Positions 15,860 to 23,377 of a stretch of DNA of 33,922 bases are shown one piece after another. The stretch is from Polyangiaceae bacterium (GTDB lineage Bacteria; Myxococcota_A; Polyangia; HGW-17; JALWFW01). Every line of letters begins with the position of its first letter. Position 1 is the first letter of the stretch. The notes below the pieces were generated by a model. The model saw only the letters and a program-made list of their open reading frames with translations. It was not told the origin of the DNA and did no database searches. Made by a program: the position numbers and the translations under genes. Location of the stretch: the NCBI GenBank assembly GCA_027013865.1, contig JALWFW010000201.1:1-33922 (forward strand), given 5' to 3'.

Positions 15860-16606
15860 TCATCTCCACTCGAAATTCACGGGTCTGCCCACGGTAATAC
15901 CGTAATAGACGCTGTTGTAAAGGGTGGAACCCTCACTGCAAGTGACCGGCGTCGTGCCGTCATACATGTCCTTCACCTTCTGCCAGTCAACGTATCTGAG
16001 CCACTGGACGGGATCCGTGCTCACAACCACCGATGACGTCTCCTGGGTCACGCTGCCGTCGGCAGGAATGCCGCGCACCGCGAAAAGCCCCTGATTGGGC
16101 GGGGTCACCGTCACCTCAAACACGAAAGGCACCTCAGAACCGTCCTTGGTGGCGGTTCCGGATACGCGCACCGAGAAACCGTCCAGGGCGTCCGTGACGG
16201 TCTTGGGAGATGCCTGGGTGGACGGCCAGGATACCCCCATGTCGTAGGACACGGAATGGATCTGCCCCTCGATGCCCTGAACCGTACCCAACTCCTGTTC
16301 CTGGACGTCAAGGGCGTCGATTACTCCGGCCACTGACAGTTGGCCCATCACCACACCGCACCCGGTCATGGAGTCCTTTATCTCGAAGGTGGGTACATGA
16401 GCACAGAACTCCACGGGACCGAAGGCCAGTCTAGCCTCGTCGAGGTGTATGTCCCAGCCGTCCCCAGACACGAAGTCCGTGGTGCCTGTTCCGGTGCCAT
16501 ACATGGTATAGGCCACCAGGGCCTGCCCTGTGGTAGAGCTGTCGTCACATCCGGCAAACACAAGAGATGACACGAAAAACGTCAATAATATCAAGTAATT
16601 ACGCAT
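15860..16606 (-). CDS. Lipoprotein, TonB receptor cluster (paralogue of the EF-hand lipoprotein)
   Basis: A 248-aa exported protein with signal peptide MRNYLILLTFFVSSLVFAGC (lipidated Cys20). DGWDIHLDEARLAFGPV and GTVQGIEGQIHSVSYDMGV align with corresponding stretches of the next gene product, which suggests an old duplication. It has further Cys residues (EFCAHVP, SMTGCGV, VTCSEGS) that could pair as disulfides, but no EF-hand. The remainder looks like a beta-sandwich. Its ribosome site AGGAGG overlaps the stop codon of the TonB receptor gene, and its ATG is 11 nt past that stop, so the two are likely translationally coupled. This argues that the receptor and lipoprotein act together. No named family recognised. 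Confidence 0.75.
   Translation of the reverse strand: MRNYLILLTFFVSSLVFAGCDDSSTTGQALVAYTMYGTGTGTTDFVSGDGWDIHLDEARLAFGPVEFCAHVPTFEIKDSMTGCGVVMGQLSVAGVIDALDVQEQELGTVQGIEGQIHSVSYDMGVSWPSTQASPKTVTDALDGFSVRVSGTATKDGSEVPFVFEVTVTPPNQGLFAVRGIPADGSVTQETSSVVVSTDPVQWLRYVDWQKVKDMYDGTTPVTCSEGSTLYNSVYYGITVGRPVNFEWR
16587..16604 (+). repeat. Recurrent 18-bp motif inside a start region (AATATCAAGTAATTACGC)
   Basis: Lies over the first codons of the 15860-16606 lipoprotein and 13 bp past the receptor's stop codon, antisense to both. As it encodes R-N-Y-L-I-L on the other strand, the match may be coincidental. Confidence 0.35.
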
Positions 16607-16616
16607 AACAATCCTC

Positions 16617-19454
16617 CTAATACCATATATTGAGACTGAGCATGACCGTCCGTGGAGCTCCTGCCACTATGTGCCTCTGGGGAAGAGGAGTATGGGAACT
16701 GGGATCCCACTGGGACACGAAGTTGTACTCCATGTCGTGCCATCTGGTATCCAGCAGATTGCGTACGTCCAGCCTCACCCGAACGTCTCCCCGGGTCACC
16801 GAGGCACTGGCGTCCACGAGATGCACCGGATCGGCGAACTGGGAATACGGCAGAGGCCTCGGAGCCAGCCACGTGTAACCCAGGCCCACCTGTCCCTCCC
16901 AGCCACGCCACTTCCTGGAATATCCCGCATCCACCCTTCCCACGTAGGGCGGCACGTAGGGAAGCAGGTCACCGGCCTTCTCTCCAGGAGTGGGATTGTC
17001 CGGGGTCGCAGGGGGCGGAGAGTCGAGCACGGCCTTCACATAGGTGAGAGAACCCGACAGCACGAATCCTCCCTTCGTGAGAAGTCCCTGAAGTACCCAG
17101 CCCATGCGCGTGGTAGGACCTATGGGTTTTACAGTGGCCCAGGTGGGATCGAACACGTAGTCCTCCGACAGATGTGTGTAGTAGGTACCAGCAGTCAACG
17201 CTCCAATGTGAGAGCTCCATTTGACGGTAGCCTCGACACTGCGAACCGTGGCAAATGGGGCCTTCTCCCCTTCCTGGAGCATTCTGGGCTGAGGAGAACG
17301 GAAGCCCTCGCCATAGGCCACGCTCACACTCATGGGCCACAGATACGGTCTTAAGGATTTTGGTATCCGTTCTTTGAAGAACGATTTCTCTACTGGTCCA
17401 ATACTCAAGGAGAAACGCGGACCAATGAACGTGCCCTGGGCATCACGACGGTAACCAAGCTCGTAATTGGTGATGGTTATGTCGTATAGCTGGTTGCCCA
17501 ACCTGTCGTTCACCTCGAAAAACAAGGAATCGGCTCTCACCCCGGCGTGGGCCACGAGTCCCTCGAGTATGGTCCATCTCGAATCCAGGTAAGTGCCGAG
17601 ATCCAAAAGTTCCATGGAGGCATCCACCATGTGGCGCCATATGAGGTTTTGGGCAGGATATAGCAGATCCTCGCTCTGATCGATGAAGTCGCTGCGCACC
17701 TGCATGCCCATGGTGAAAAGGGCCTCCATTCCAGCCACCTTTCTGGCTCCGGTACGGTACTCCACCCTACCACCAAGGGCGGTATCCAGGTTGTACTGTG
17801 AGTGTAGATCCCCTGCCCCCACGAGTTCTGGCTGGTCAGGGAAGTAAAGTACGTAACCCGTGAAGTTCTGACGCACCCTGAAATCAGTGCGTACCACGAA
17901 CATGGACACGTCCACGGACTCTCCCTTTTTCAGGAGCTGGCGGTGCAGTAGCGCGGACATCTCCATGCGGGTGAAGAAACTCGACTGCGCCTGGGCCGTG
18001 GGATCCGCGTAGGATCCGTAGAAATCCACCCTGCCGGACTCGATGTCGTCCAGTCTCAGCACACCCGGGAGCGCTGCCCTGGAACCAAAGGCCCCCACGT
18101 GAACCACACCGTAGCCTCTGTCTCCGAAGGGGAAGCGGTACCGGCCCATGACAGAGGCCGACTTCGAAGAACGGTTCTCTCCGAATCCTTCGGTGGTCCT
18201 GAACTCCGACGCCACGAAGGTATCGAAGGACTGGCCCCTGGGCGCCCATATGGCAAGGAGTCTGCGCGTTCCAAAGGATCCGTAGCCGAATCCTGCGTGA
18301 AGTCCCCGCCGGCGCACTCCGTAACGGTAATGCACGCTTCCTGCCACGGCGAAATCCCCCTGTGACGGAGAGAAGACCCCCTCCACCACGTCTATGGAAC
18401 GCACCACCTCGGGAATGATGAAGCGCATGTCCGCATAACCCTGGGCATGGATGTGACCTGGAAGGTTGACCGGCGCCTCACCGACCCAGATTTCGATGTC
18501 CTGGCCGTGCTCGGCATTGAAACCGCGCAGGAACAGGGCATTGGCCATACCACCGGCCTGGGGATGGCCCACGTAAAAACCGGGAGCGGTCTTGAGCATG
18601 TCTCCACCCGAAGAGTGTGGGGCAATGGCAAGGACCTTGCGTGTAAGCCTGAAACGTCCAGCCTTTACCTTCACCACCACCCTGCGGCCACGCACAACTA
18701 TCTCGCGTCCGCCTGCGGGTGTGGCGGCCGTGGTCTGAACTTCCTCCTCGGTCTCCACCCCGGTTGTCACGATGTCACCGTCGGATGCGTCCGTGGCAGA
18801 CCGAGCAGCTGCCGAATCAGCCAGTGACGTGCCCTGCCCCGTGACCGTTGCACTGTAGGTGGGCCGTGGCTGAATATCCCGGTTTACCGGACTGGCCGGG
18901 GTGGCATCCGAAGACGCCATCTGCGTTCCGTCCGGCGCTTTCGTGCCGTCCGTCGTGCTACCCGCTGCCGCCGCTGTGCCGTCCGTCGTGACAGAAGCCC
19001 CCGAATCGACCGGAGCATTGCCTGTAGGTTTCTGATGCCCGGCGTTCTTCGGCCTCGGACGTGCCGGAAACAGTATGGGAACCTCTATCTTCGTGGTTAT
19101 GGGCTTGCCTTCGTACCTGGCAGGCTCGAACTCCCACTGCCTGACGGCGCGCACTGCCTCCCTGTCGTAGGGAGCACCACCGGAACGCACCACTTCCACG
19201 TTCGTGACCAGCCCCTTTTCTCCCACTGTCAACTTGAACACCACCGTTACGGGAGTATCCGAAAAGCCTTCCGGGGGATACACCGGAGCAGTAACCTTCT
19301 TTCTTCTTGGCGGAACGAGTTTGGAGACGTCCACACGGGCAACGGCCCCTTGCGTCTTGTCACCGTCTTGTCTCTCCGCCTTGTCCTGGGCCACAGCGGG
19401 AACCGAAATGAACACTGCAGCCGCCATGACCAGCATACCGACGATCCTTCTCAT
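16617..19454 (-). CDS. TonB-dependent receptor with N-terminal TonB C-terminal domain
   Basis: A 945-aa outer-membrane protein. Order: signal peptide (about 1-22, AVA/QD); a TonB_C domain at about 55-130 (VYPPEGFSD, LTVGEKGLVTNVEVVRSGG, AVRAVRQWEFEPARYEGKP); an Ala/Thr/Gly/Ser-rich linker (about 133-250); a TonB-box-like EIVVRG (251-256); a plug domain (MLKTAPGFYVG, ALFLRGFNAEHGQDIEIWV, HIHAQGYADMRFIIPEV); and a 22-strand type barrel ending in LNIWY, with the C-terminal aromatic used by the BAM machinery. Receptors of this family import scarce ligands using energy passed on by TonB. A TonB domain in the place of the usual STN or short N-terminus is odd, since the protein has no inner-membrane anchor to contact ExbB. 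ATG at 19454 has GGAGG 5 nt upstream; a GTG at 19460 is an alternative. The ligand cannot be read directly. Confidence 0.92.
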   Translation of the reverse strand: MRRIVGMLVMAAAVFISVPAVAQDKAERQDGDKTQGAVARVDVSKLVPPRRKKVTAPVYPPEGFSDTPVTVVFKLTVGEKGLVTNVEVVRSGGAPYDREAVRAVRQWEFEPARYEGKPITTKIEVPILFPARPRPKNAGHQKPTGNAPVDSGASVTTDGTAAAAGSTTDGTKAPDGTQMASSDATPASPVNRDIQPRPTYSATVTGQGTSLADSAAARSATDASDGDIVTTGVETEEEVQTTAATPAGGREIVVRGRRVVVKVKAGRFRLTRKVLAIAPHSSGGDMLKTAPGFYVGHPQAGGMANALFLRGFNAEHGQDIEIWVGEAPVNLPGHIHAQGYADMRFIIPEVVRSIDVVEGVFSPSQGDFAVAGSVHYRYGVRRRGLHAGFGYGSFGTRRLLAIWAPRGQSFDTFVASEFRTTEGFGENRSSKSASVMGRYRFPFGDRGYGVVHVGAFGSRAALPGVLRLDDIESGRVDFYGSYADPTAQAQSSFFTRMEMSALLHRQLLKKGESVDVSMFVVRTDFRVRQNFTGYVLYFPDQPELVGAGDLHSQYNLDTALGGRVEYRTGARKVAGMEALFTMGMQVRSDFIDQSEDLLYPAQNLIWRHMVDASMELLDLGTYLDSRWTILEGLVAHAGVRADSLFFEVNDRLGNQLYDITITNYELGYRRDAQGTFIGPRFSLSIGPVEKSFFKERIPKSLRPYLWPMSVSVAYGEGFRSPQPRMLQEGEKAPFATVRSVEATVKWSSHIGALTAGTYYTHLSEDYVFDPTWATVKPIGPTTRMGWVLQGLLTKGGFVLSGSLTYVKAVLDSPPPATPDNPTPGEKAGDLLPYVPPYVGRVDAGYSRKWRGWEGQVGLGYTWLAPRPLPYSQFADPVHLVDASASVTRGDVRVRLDVRNLLDTRWHDMEYNFVSQWDPSSHTPLPQRHIVAGAPRTVMLSLNIWY

Positions 19455-19518
19455 CGGCACCTCCTTCCATACTTCTTCTACTGAGCGCCCGGTTTCCGGA
19501 CGCGGATTTGGTTTTCTG

Positions 19519-19827
19519 TCAGATCAAAACGGACCAGGACCGAAGGGCAGGAGGAGAATTCGACGGTGAGTAATCTAGAGGCTGCGACGGCAGGAGTACT
19601 CTGCATGCCGTGATCTCGACTACTGAAGCAACAGGAGAGACAGGAACCGCAGGCAGACTAGGTCCCGCAGGAGTCTGATCCACCCCTGAGTAGTGCACCA
19701 CTAGGCAGACCGGGCAGTTGACGGAATGGAATGTAAAACCGTGATGGTGTGACGCACCCTCTACTGCCATGGACAACATGAGAACCACGGACAAAACGGC
19801 AGTATATGTACGCACCCTGGCGGTCAT
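19519..19827 (-). CDS. Small exported His/Cys protein (DUF2946-like)
   Basis: A 102-aa protein with a hydrophobic N-terminus that reads as a signal peptide or anchor (TYTAVLSVVLMLSMAVEGAS), followed by HHHGFTFHSVNCPVCLVVH, that is, several His and a C-x2-C. A Pro/Ser-rich tail ends SNSPPALRSW. Overall shape resembles DUF2946 proteins, small Cys/His proteins often found beside copper-type TonB receptors. The match is by pattern, not proven. It is first in the receptor operon, 64 bp before the receptor start. No Shine-Dalgarno is visible and the putative promoter leaves almost no leader, so it may be leaderless or start at an internal ATG (VVLMLSM). Moderate confidence that it is real. Confidence 0.55.
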   Translation of the reverse strand: MTARVRTYTAVLSVVLMLSMAVEGASHHHGFTFHSVNCPVCLVVHYSGVDQTPAGPSLPAVPVSPVASVVEITACRVLLPSQPLDYSPSNSPPALRSWSVLI

Positions 19828-19834
19828 GAGGCGT

Positions 19835-19862
19835 GTTATAAGACATCCTGACGGGAAGTAAA
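19835..19862 (-). promoter_or_regulatory. Putative promoter of the receptor operon
   Basis: On the - strand TTTACT (19862-19857), 16-nt spacer, TATAAC (19840-19835). The ATG at 19827 follows within 8 nt, implying a leaderless or near-leaderless transcript. Confidence 0.4.
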
Positions 19863-19879
19863 GCGGCTTTGAGCAGGTT

Positions 19880-19914
19880 GTACACGTAAGGAGGGGTCTT
19901 GTGTACTTGACCCC
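19880..19914. promoter_or_regulatory. Two overlapping inverted repeats in a divergent promoter region
   Basis: GTACAC (19880-19885) pairs with GTGTAC (19901-19906), and GGGGTC (19893-19898) pairs with GACCCC (19909-19914). The pairs interlock, so both hairpins cannot form at once. The second overlaps the TTGACC -35 of the DUF1232 gene, so an operator role is possible. Nothing identifies a regulator. Confidence 0.45.
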
Positions 19915-19936
19915 ATGGTGTGATATGGTCTAGTAT
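19907..19936 (+). promoter_or_regulatory. Putative promoter of the DUF1232 gene
   Basis: TTGACC (19907-19912), 18-nt spacer, TAGTAT (19931-19936). The leader to the ATG at 19968 would be about 25 nt and carries AGGAG near 19954. Confidence 0.4.
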
Positions 19937-19967
19937 CACCGTGATTTTCAACCCAGGAGCAACCAAG

Positions 19968-20495
19968 ATGAACGAGCAGGAACTTCTTGCCACATTAGAC
20001 AGTTGGATTCAGACACTTCCCGAAGACGCCATGACACTGCGCAGGGGCATCGACGCTTCCGGAGCCTCGAGGAACGCAAAGAAACTAATGATAGGCGGAC
20101 TTGCCTATCTGCTGCGCAAAATAGATCTGATTCCCGATTACATGGGAGGCATCGGCATGACGGACGACGCTGCCGTACTCAGGATGGCGGCATCACTGGC
20201 AGTCGAGGCAGGCTTCGACTCTCCTCCCGAGGAATTTGAGAGCCTCGCAGCCCAGGACGAGGCTCTCAAGATGCTGCTGGGAGACCTTTACGACAGATTC
20301 GTCACATACGTCAAGAAACTCCCGGAAACAAAAATTCGCAATCGCACTGCCGATATGATCCTCGATGATCCCGATTCCCTCGAACAGTTCGATCATGAGC
20401 TGGAGGACGAGGTGAGAACCTACAGAGCCAAACCCGTTGGAAATAATCCACGGGTTCTGGATGAGTTCCGGGCCTTCGTGAAGGCAAAGATCTGA
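19968..20495 (+). CDS. DUF1232 (YkvA-type) protein
   Basis: A 175-aa protein. Residues around 40-75 hold the DUF1232 signature: GGLAYLLRKIDLIPDYMGGIGMTDDAAVLRMA in sense, with IDLIPDY and DDAAVL as key parts. The family has a short hydrophobic hairpin and no known function. The remaining C-terminal 100 residues are charged and helical, and are longer than in the smallest members. ATG at 19968 follows AGGAG by 9 nt; the frame is open back to 19920, but those codons overlap the promoter. It is divergent from the receptor operon and followed, after 164 bp, by the S41 peptidase gene. Confidence 0.8.
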   Translation: MNEQELLATLDSWIQTLPEDAMTLRRGIDASGASRNAKKLMIGGLAYLLRKIDLIPDYMGGIGMTDDAAVLRMAASLAVEAGFDSPPEEFESLAAQDEALKMLLGDLYDRFVTYVKKLPETKIRNRTADMILDDPDSLEQFDHELEDEVRTYRAKPVGNNPRVLDEFRAFVKAKI

Positions 20496-20520
20496 AACGT
20501 CCTTGCCAGAAAAGCTCAAT

Positions 20521-20538
20521 AATATCGGATAGTTACAT
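20521..20538 (+). repeat. Recurrent 18-bp motif (AATATCGGATAGTTACAT)
   Basis: Lies 25 bp past the stop codon of the DUF1232 gene and 121 bp ahead of the S41 peptidase start. Confidence 0.55.
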
Positions 20539-20659
20539 CCATATTTACCCCGGGCCACATCCGTGCTTCATGGACCAACTTCATCGTGCAGTCTCAGAAC
20601 CGCACTCACGCACTCGCGTAGGCCTGCAGATATAATTCACCGCAGTCAGGAGGTATGAG

Positions 20660-23377
20660 GTGTTTCACATTGCTTTGATGGCATTCCTGATGACATCACC
20701 GGTCGAGTCACCTTCACTGAATCCCAAAAGTCCTGCCTTTGACTTTTATTTCACCATATACAAAATCATAAAGGAGTATGCAGAGCCCTCCCGGATAATC
20801 CCGGCACGACTCATGAGGGGCGGACTTCAGGAGGTCGCACGCCGGGTTCCGGAAGTGGTACTGAGGCATGACCGCAGCTCGTGGACGGTACAGGTCACAG
20901 GACACACGAGGCGACTGTCCTCCATGCCATCCTCTCCATGGAACCTCATATCCGACGGAATGTCGGTACTATCCTTCATTCAGAAACATGTCCCGCACGA
21001 TGTCAAATCCGAGGACGTAATCTTTGCCTTCCTCAACGGACTGCTGTCCGAGCTCGATCCCCACTCACAATTCATGTCCCCCAAGGACAGCGGTGAGATG
21101 CGCATCCACACCGAAGGGCAGTTCGGTGGCATCGGTGTGGTGGTCTCCATATGTTCAGGAACCCTCACAGCAGTGAAGGTGACCCCCCGCGGACCTGCTT
21201 CGAAGGCAGGGCTGAAGGATGGCGACCGCATAGTACGTATCGACGGTCAGGACACGTCATACATGAGTCTGTCGGAAGCCGTGAGTAAGATGCGCGGTAC
21301 TGTGGGAGCCCCGGTAACCCTAGATATAGTGCGCCGCAAAGGTCGTAGGAACATACGCCGCAAGGTACGTATCGTCAGGGGAATCATCAAGGTTGACGAG
21401 ACCAAATGGCGCATCCTGAGTACCAACTGGGGCAAGGTAGGATACGTGAAGATTCCTGCCTTCCAGATGCAGACCGCCAACCAGTTCAAAAAAGCCCTGG
21501 AGGAATTCAGCAAAGCCGATGTCGTAGGAGTAGTCATAGATCTCCGTGACAATGGCGGAGGCCTTCTGGACGCAGTCCTGAAAATGCTGGACATGCTCAT
21601 TGATTCGGGAACCATCCTCGCCACCATAGGAGCCGCCGATCGCGACGACTTCATCGCATCCACCAAGAACACCATCTACAGAGGGCCCGTGGCAGTCCTG
21701 GTCAACGGTGGATCAGCATCCGCCTCCGAGATCATGACCGGGGCCATAAAGTACATGAAGCGAGGCATCGTCATCGGTCAGAGGACCTTTGGAAAGGCAT
21801 CGGTTCAGCGTCTCTTCGAGCTGCCTGACAAATCCATACTGCGACTGACCATCGCCCAGTACTTCCCCAGGGGTGACGTATCCATCCAGGGTTACGGCAT
21901 CGTGCCTGACATTGTGGTTAAGGATGTCAAACTAGGGCTCACGAAGACCAGACCAGTCATCTACTACTCATCCGGTGAGTTGACGAGTCACGAGGCTGAC
22001 TACAAAGCCGCTCTACGGGCAGCCCATACACTGCGCAAGGACAGACCCATGTTCACGCTGTGGGCACTTTACAAACCCAGACCCTATGCATACAGATGTG
22101 AGTACTGCGGCATGGACCCCGATGCCATGGTTCCAGAGGACACGGACGTGTTCCAGGAAGATGCCCACATCCGTATCGGTGAGCTGGTGGTAGGCACGTG
22201 GACAGCCTCCCATTCCATGAAAAGGGCCATCTCCCTGCTCCCTTCCAGACTCGAGAAGTTTGCTGAACAGGAAGACAAGGCCATCTCCAAACTAATCAGG
22301 CGCACCTTCGGAATTGATTGGAAGAAAGGCAAATCTCCTAATCCCTCCAAGATCAAGATAGCCATGAAAGTGACCGTGACGCCCATCGACATGGGACAGT
22401 CCTCAGATGGTAAGTGGGGACAGATCACGGTGACCGTCACCAATCACGGCAAAAAGGCCATACCGCGCCTGCGTGCCCAGATACGCTCTACCAACAGCAG
22501 ACTGGAACACCAGGAAATACTGATGGGTATGCTGCCTAAGGGTGCTAGTATCACCAAGACACTCAGATTCAAAATCCCCCATGGAACCTCTTCCCGTACC
22601 GATGTGACAGACGTATTCCTGTATTCGGGCACCACATACCTGAAACATCACAAGGCCGTGCTTCTGAATATACGCACTCCGGCTGAACCGCGCATAAAGA
22701 TTTCTTACAGTATCAAGGAAAAAGGTGATGGCGACGGCATCTTGGAGAAAGGCGAGCAGGCTCTCGTGAAGGTTCAGGTCACCAATGAAGGCCAAGCCCC
22801 CACCGGTGAGGCGAACCTGACGCTAAAAAATCAGTCCTGGCCAAACGGAGTGGTCTCCAAAGCACGCATGCCCCTTTACTACCTCAAACCTGGCAAGAAA
22901 ACGACACACACTTTCATAATCAAGGTCCGGAAGAATCTGCCGGCTGACAGAGACTGGCAGTTCAGCCTCTCATTCCGTGACTGCCACTTCGATACCAGTT
23001 TCACGGTCCCCGTGAGATTCCGCAATCTCAGGAAGTTCGCTTCAAAAAAACACGAGTACTCACCTCCGAATCTGCTTTTCTCCGTTCCGGTATTGCTTAC
23101 GTCAAAACCAGTGTTCAGCCTGAAGATGAAGGCCTCCGACTCTGACGGACTTCGGGATGTGTACAGCATCGTGTACAACTTCAAATCGAAGATATACGGT
23201 CTCAAGGAGTTCTACCAGCCACTACAGGGCCGCACCAGTGCAGACATCGACGCCCGCATTCCCGTGTACCCAGGAGCCAATATCATCAGAATATCCGTGA
23301 GAGACAAAAACCGCAGTGAATACAGACGTACCATCCCGGTGGTGTACTATCCGGACTATACCAGGGTGAAGTGGTGA
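20660..23377 (+). CDS. S41 family (C-terminal processing) serine peptidase with CARDB-like tail
   Basis: A 905-aa peptidase. A PDZ domain lies at about 155-230 (GIGVVV, GPASKAGLKDGDRIVRIDG). The S41 core has VIDLRDNGGG (292-301), the nucleophile segment NGGSASASEI (Ser354 by alignment to Prc) and GQRTFGKASVQ with Lys379, so the Ser/Lys dyad is intact. Residues about 500-905 add beta-sandwich segments of CARDB type (VTVTNHGKKAIPRLRA, VQVTNEGQAPTGEANLTL) and a C-x2-C (YRCEYCGMD). Length and layout resemble a family known from Myxococcus (MXAN_5808-like). Such enzymes trim envelope proteins in the periplasm. GTG at 20660 after AGGAGGT is the only start near the first codon (in-frame TAA at 20633); M7 is an alternative. 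The N-terminal signal is short and weak. A TATAAT stands at 20631-20636. The 3' end overlaps the calcium ATPase gene. Confidence 0.9.
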   Translation: MFHIALMAFLMTSPVESPSLNPKSPAFDFYFTIYKIIKEYAEPSRIIPARLMRGGLQEVARRVPEVVLRHDRSSWTVQVTGHTRRLSSMPSSPWNLISDGMSVLSFIQKHVPHDVKSEDVIFAFLNGLLSELDPHSQFMSPKDSGEMRIHTEGQFGGIGVVVSICSGTLTAVKVTPRGPASKAGLKDGDRIVRIDGQDTSYMSLSEAVSKMRGTVGAPVTLDIVRRKGRRNIRRKVRIVRGIIKVDETKWRILSTNWGKVGYVKIPAFQMQTANQFKKALEEFSKADVVGVVIDLRDNGGGLLDAVLKMLDMLIDSGTILATIGAADRDDFIASTKNTIYRGPVAVLVNGGSASASEIMTGAIKYMKRGIVIGQRTFGKASVQRLFELPDKSILRLTIAQYFPRGDVSIQGYGIVPDIVVKDVKLGLTKTRPVIYYSSGELTSHEADYKAALRAAHTLRKDRPMFTLWALYKPRPYAYRCEYCGMDPDAMVPEDTDVFQEDAHIRIGELVVGTWTASHSMKRAISLLPSRLEKFAEQEDKAISKLIRRTFGIDWKKGKSPNPSKIKIAMKVTVTPIDMGQSSDGKWGQITVTVTNHGKKAIPRLRAQIRSTNSRLEHQEILMGMLPKGASITKTLRFKIPHGTSSRTDVTDVFLYSGTTYLKHHKAVLLNIRTPAEPRIKISYSIKEKGDGDGILEKGEQALVKVQVTNEGQAPTGEANLTLKNQSWPNGVVSKARMPLYYLKPGKKTTHTFIIKVRKNLPADRDWQFSLSFRDCHFDTSFTVPVRFRNLRKFASKKHEYSPPNLLFSVPVLLTSKPVFSLKMKASDSDGLRDVYSIVYNFKSKIYGLKEFYQPLQGRTSADIDARIPVYPGANIIRISVRDKNRSEYRRTIPVVYYPDYTRVKW

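Noticed and set aside
14911-15897. 328-codon open frame on the + strand across the lipoprotein genes
   Set aside because: The opposite strand has two clear lipoproteins with signal peptides and ribosome sites; this frame has none of these.
15860-16606. MbnP-type copper-binding lipoprotein
   Set aside because: The position beside a receptor suggested it, but the expected MbnP signature segments are not visible.
19828-19862. Zur or Fur box in front of the receptor operon
   Set aside because: TGT-N6-ACA near 19834-19846 is only a partial palindrome and does not match either consensus well enough.
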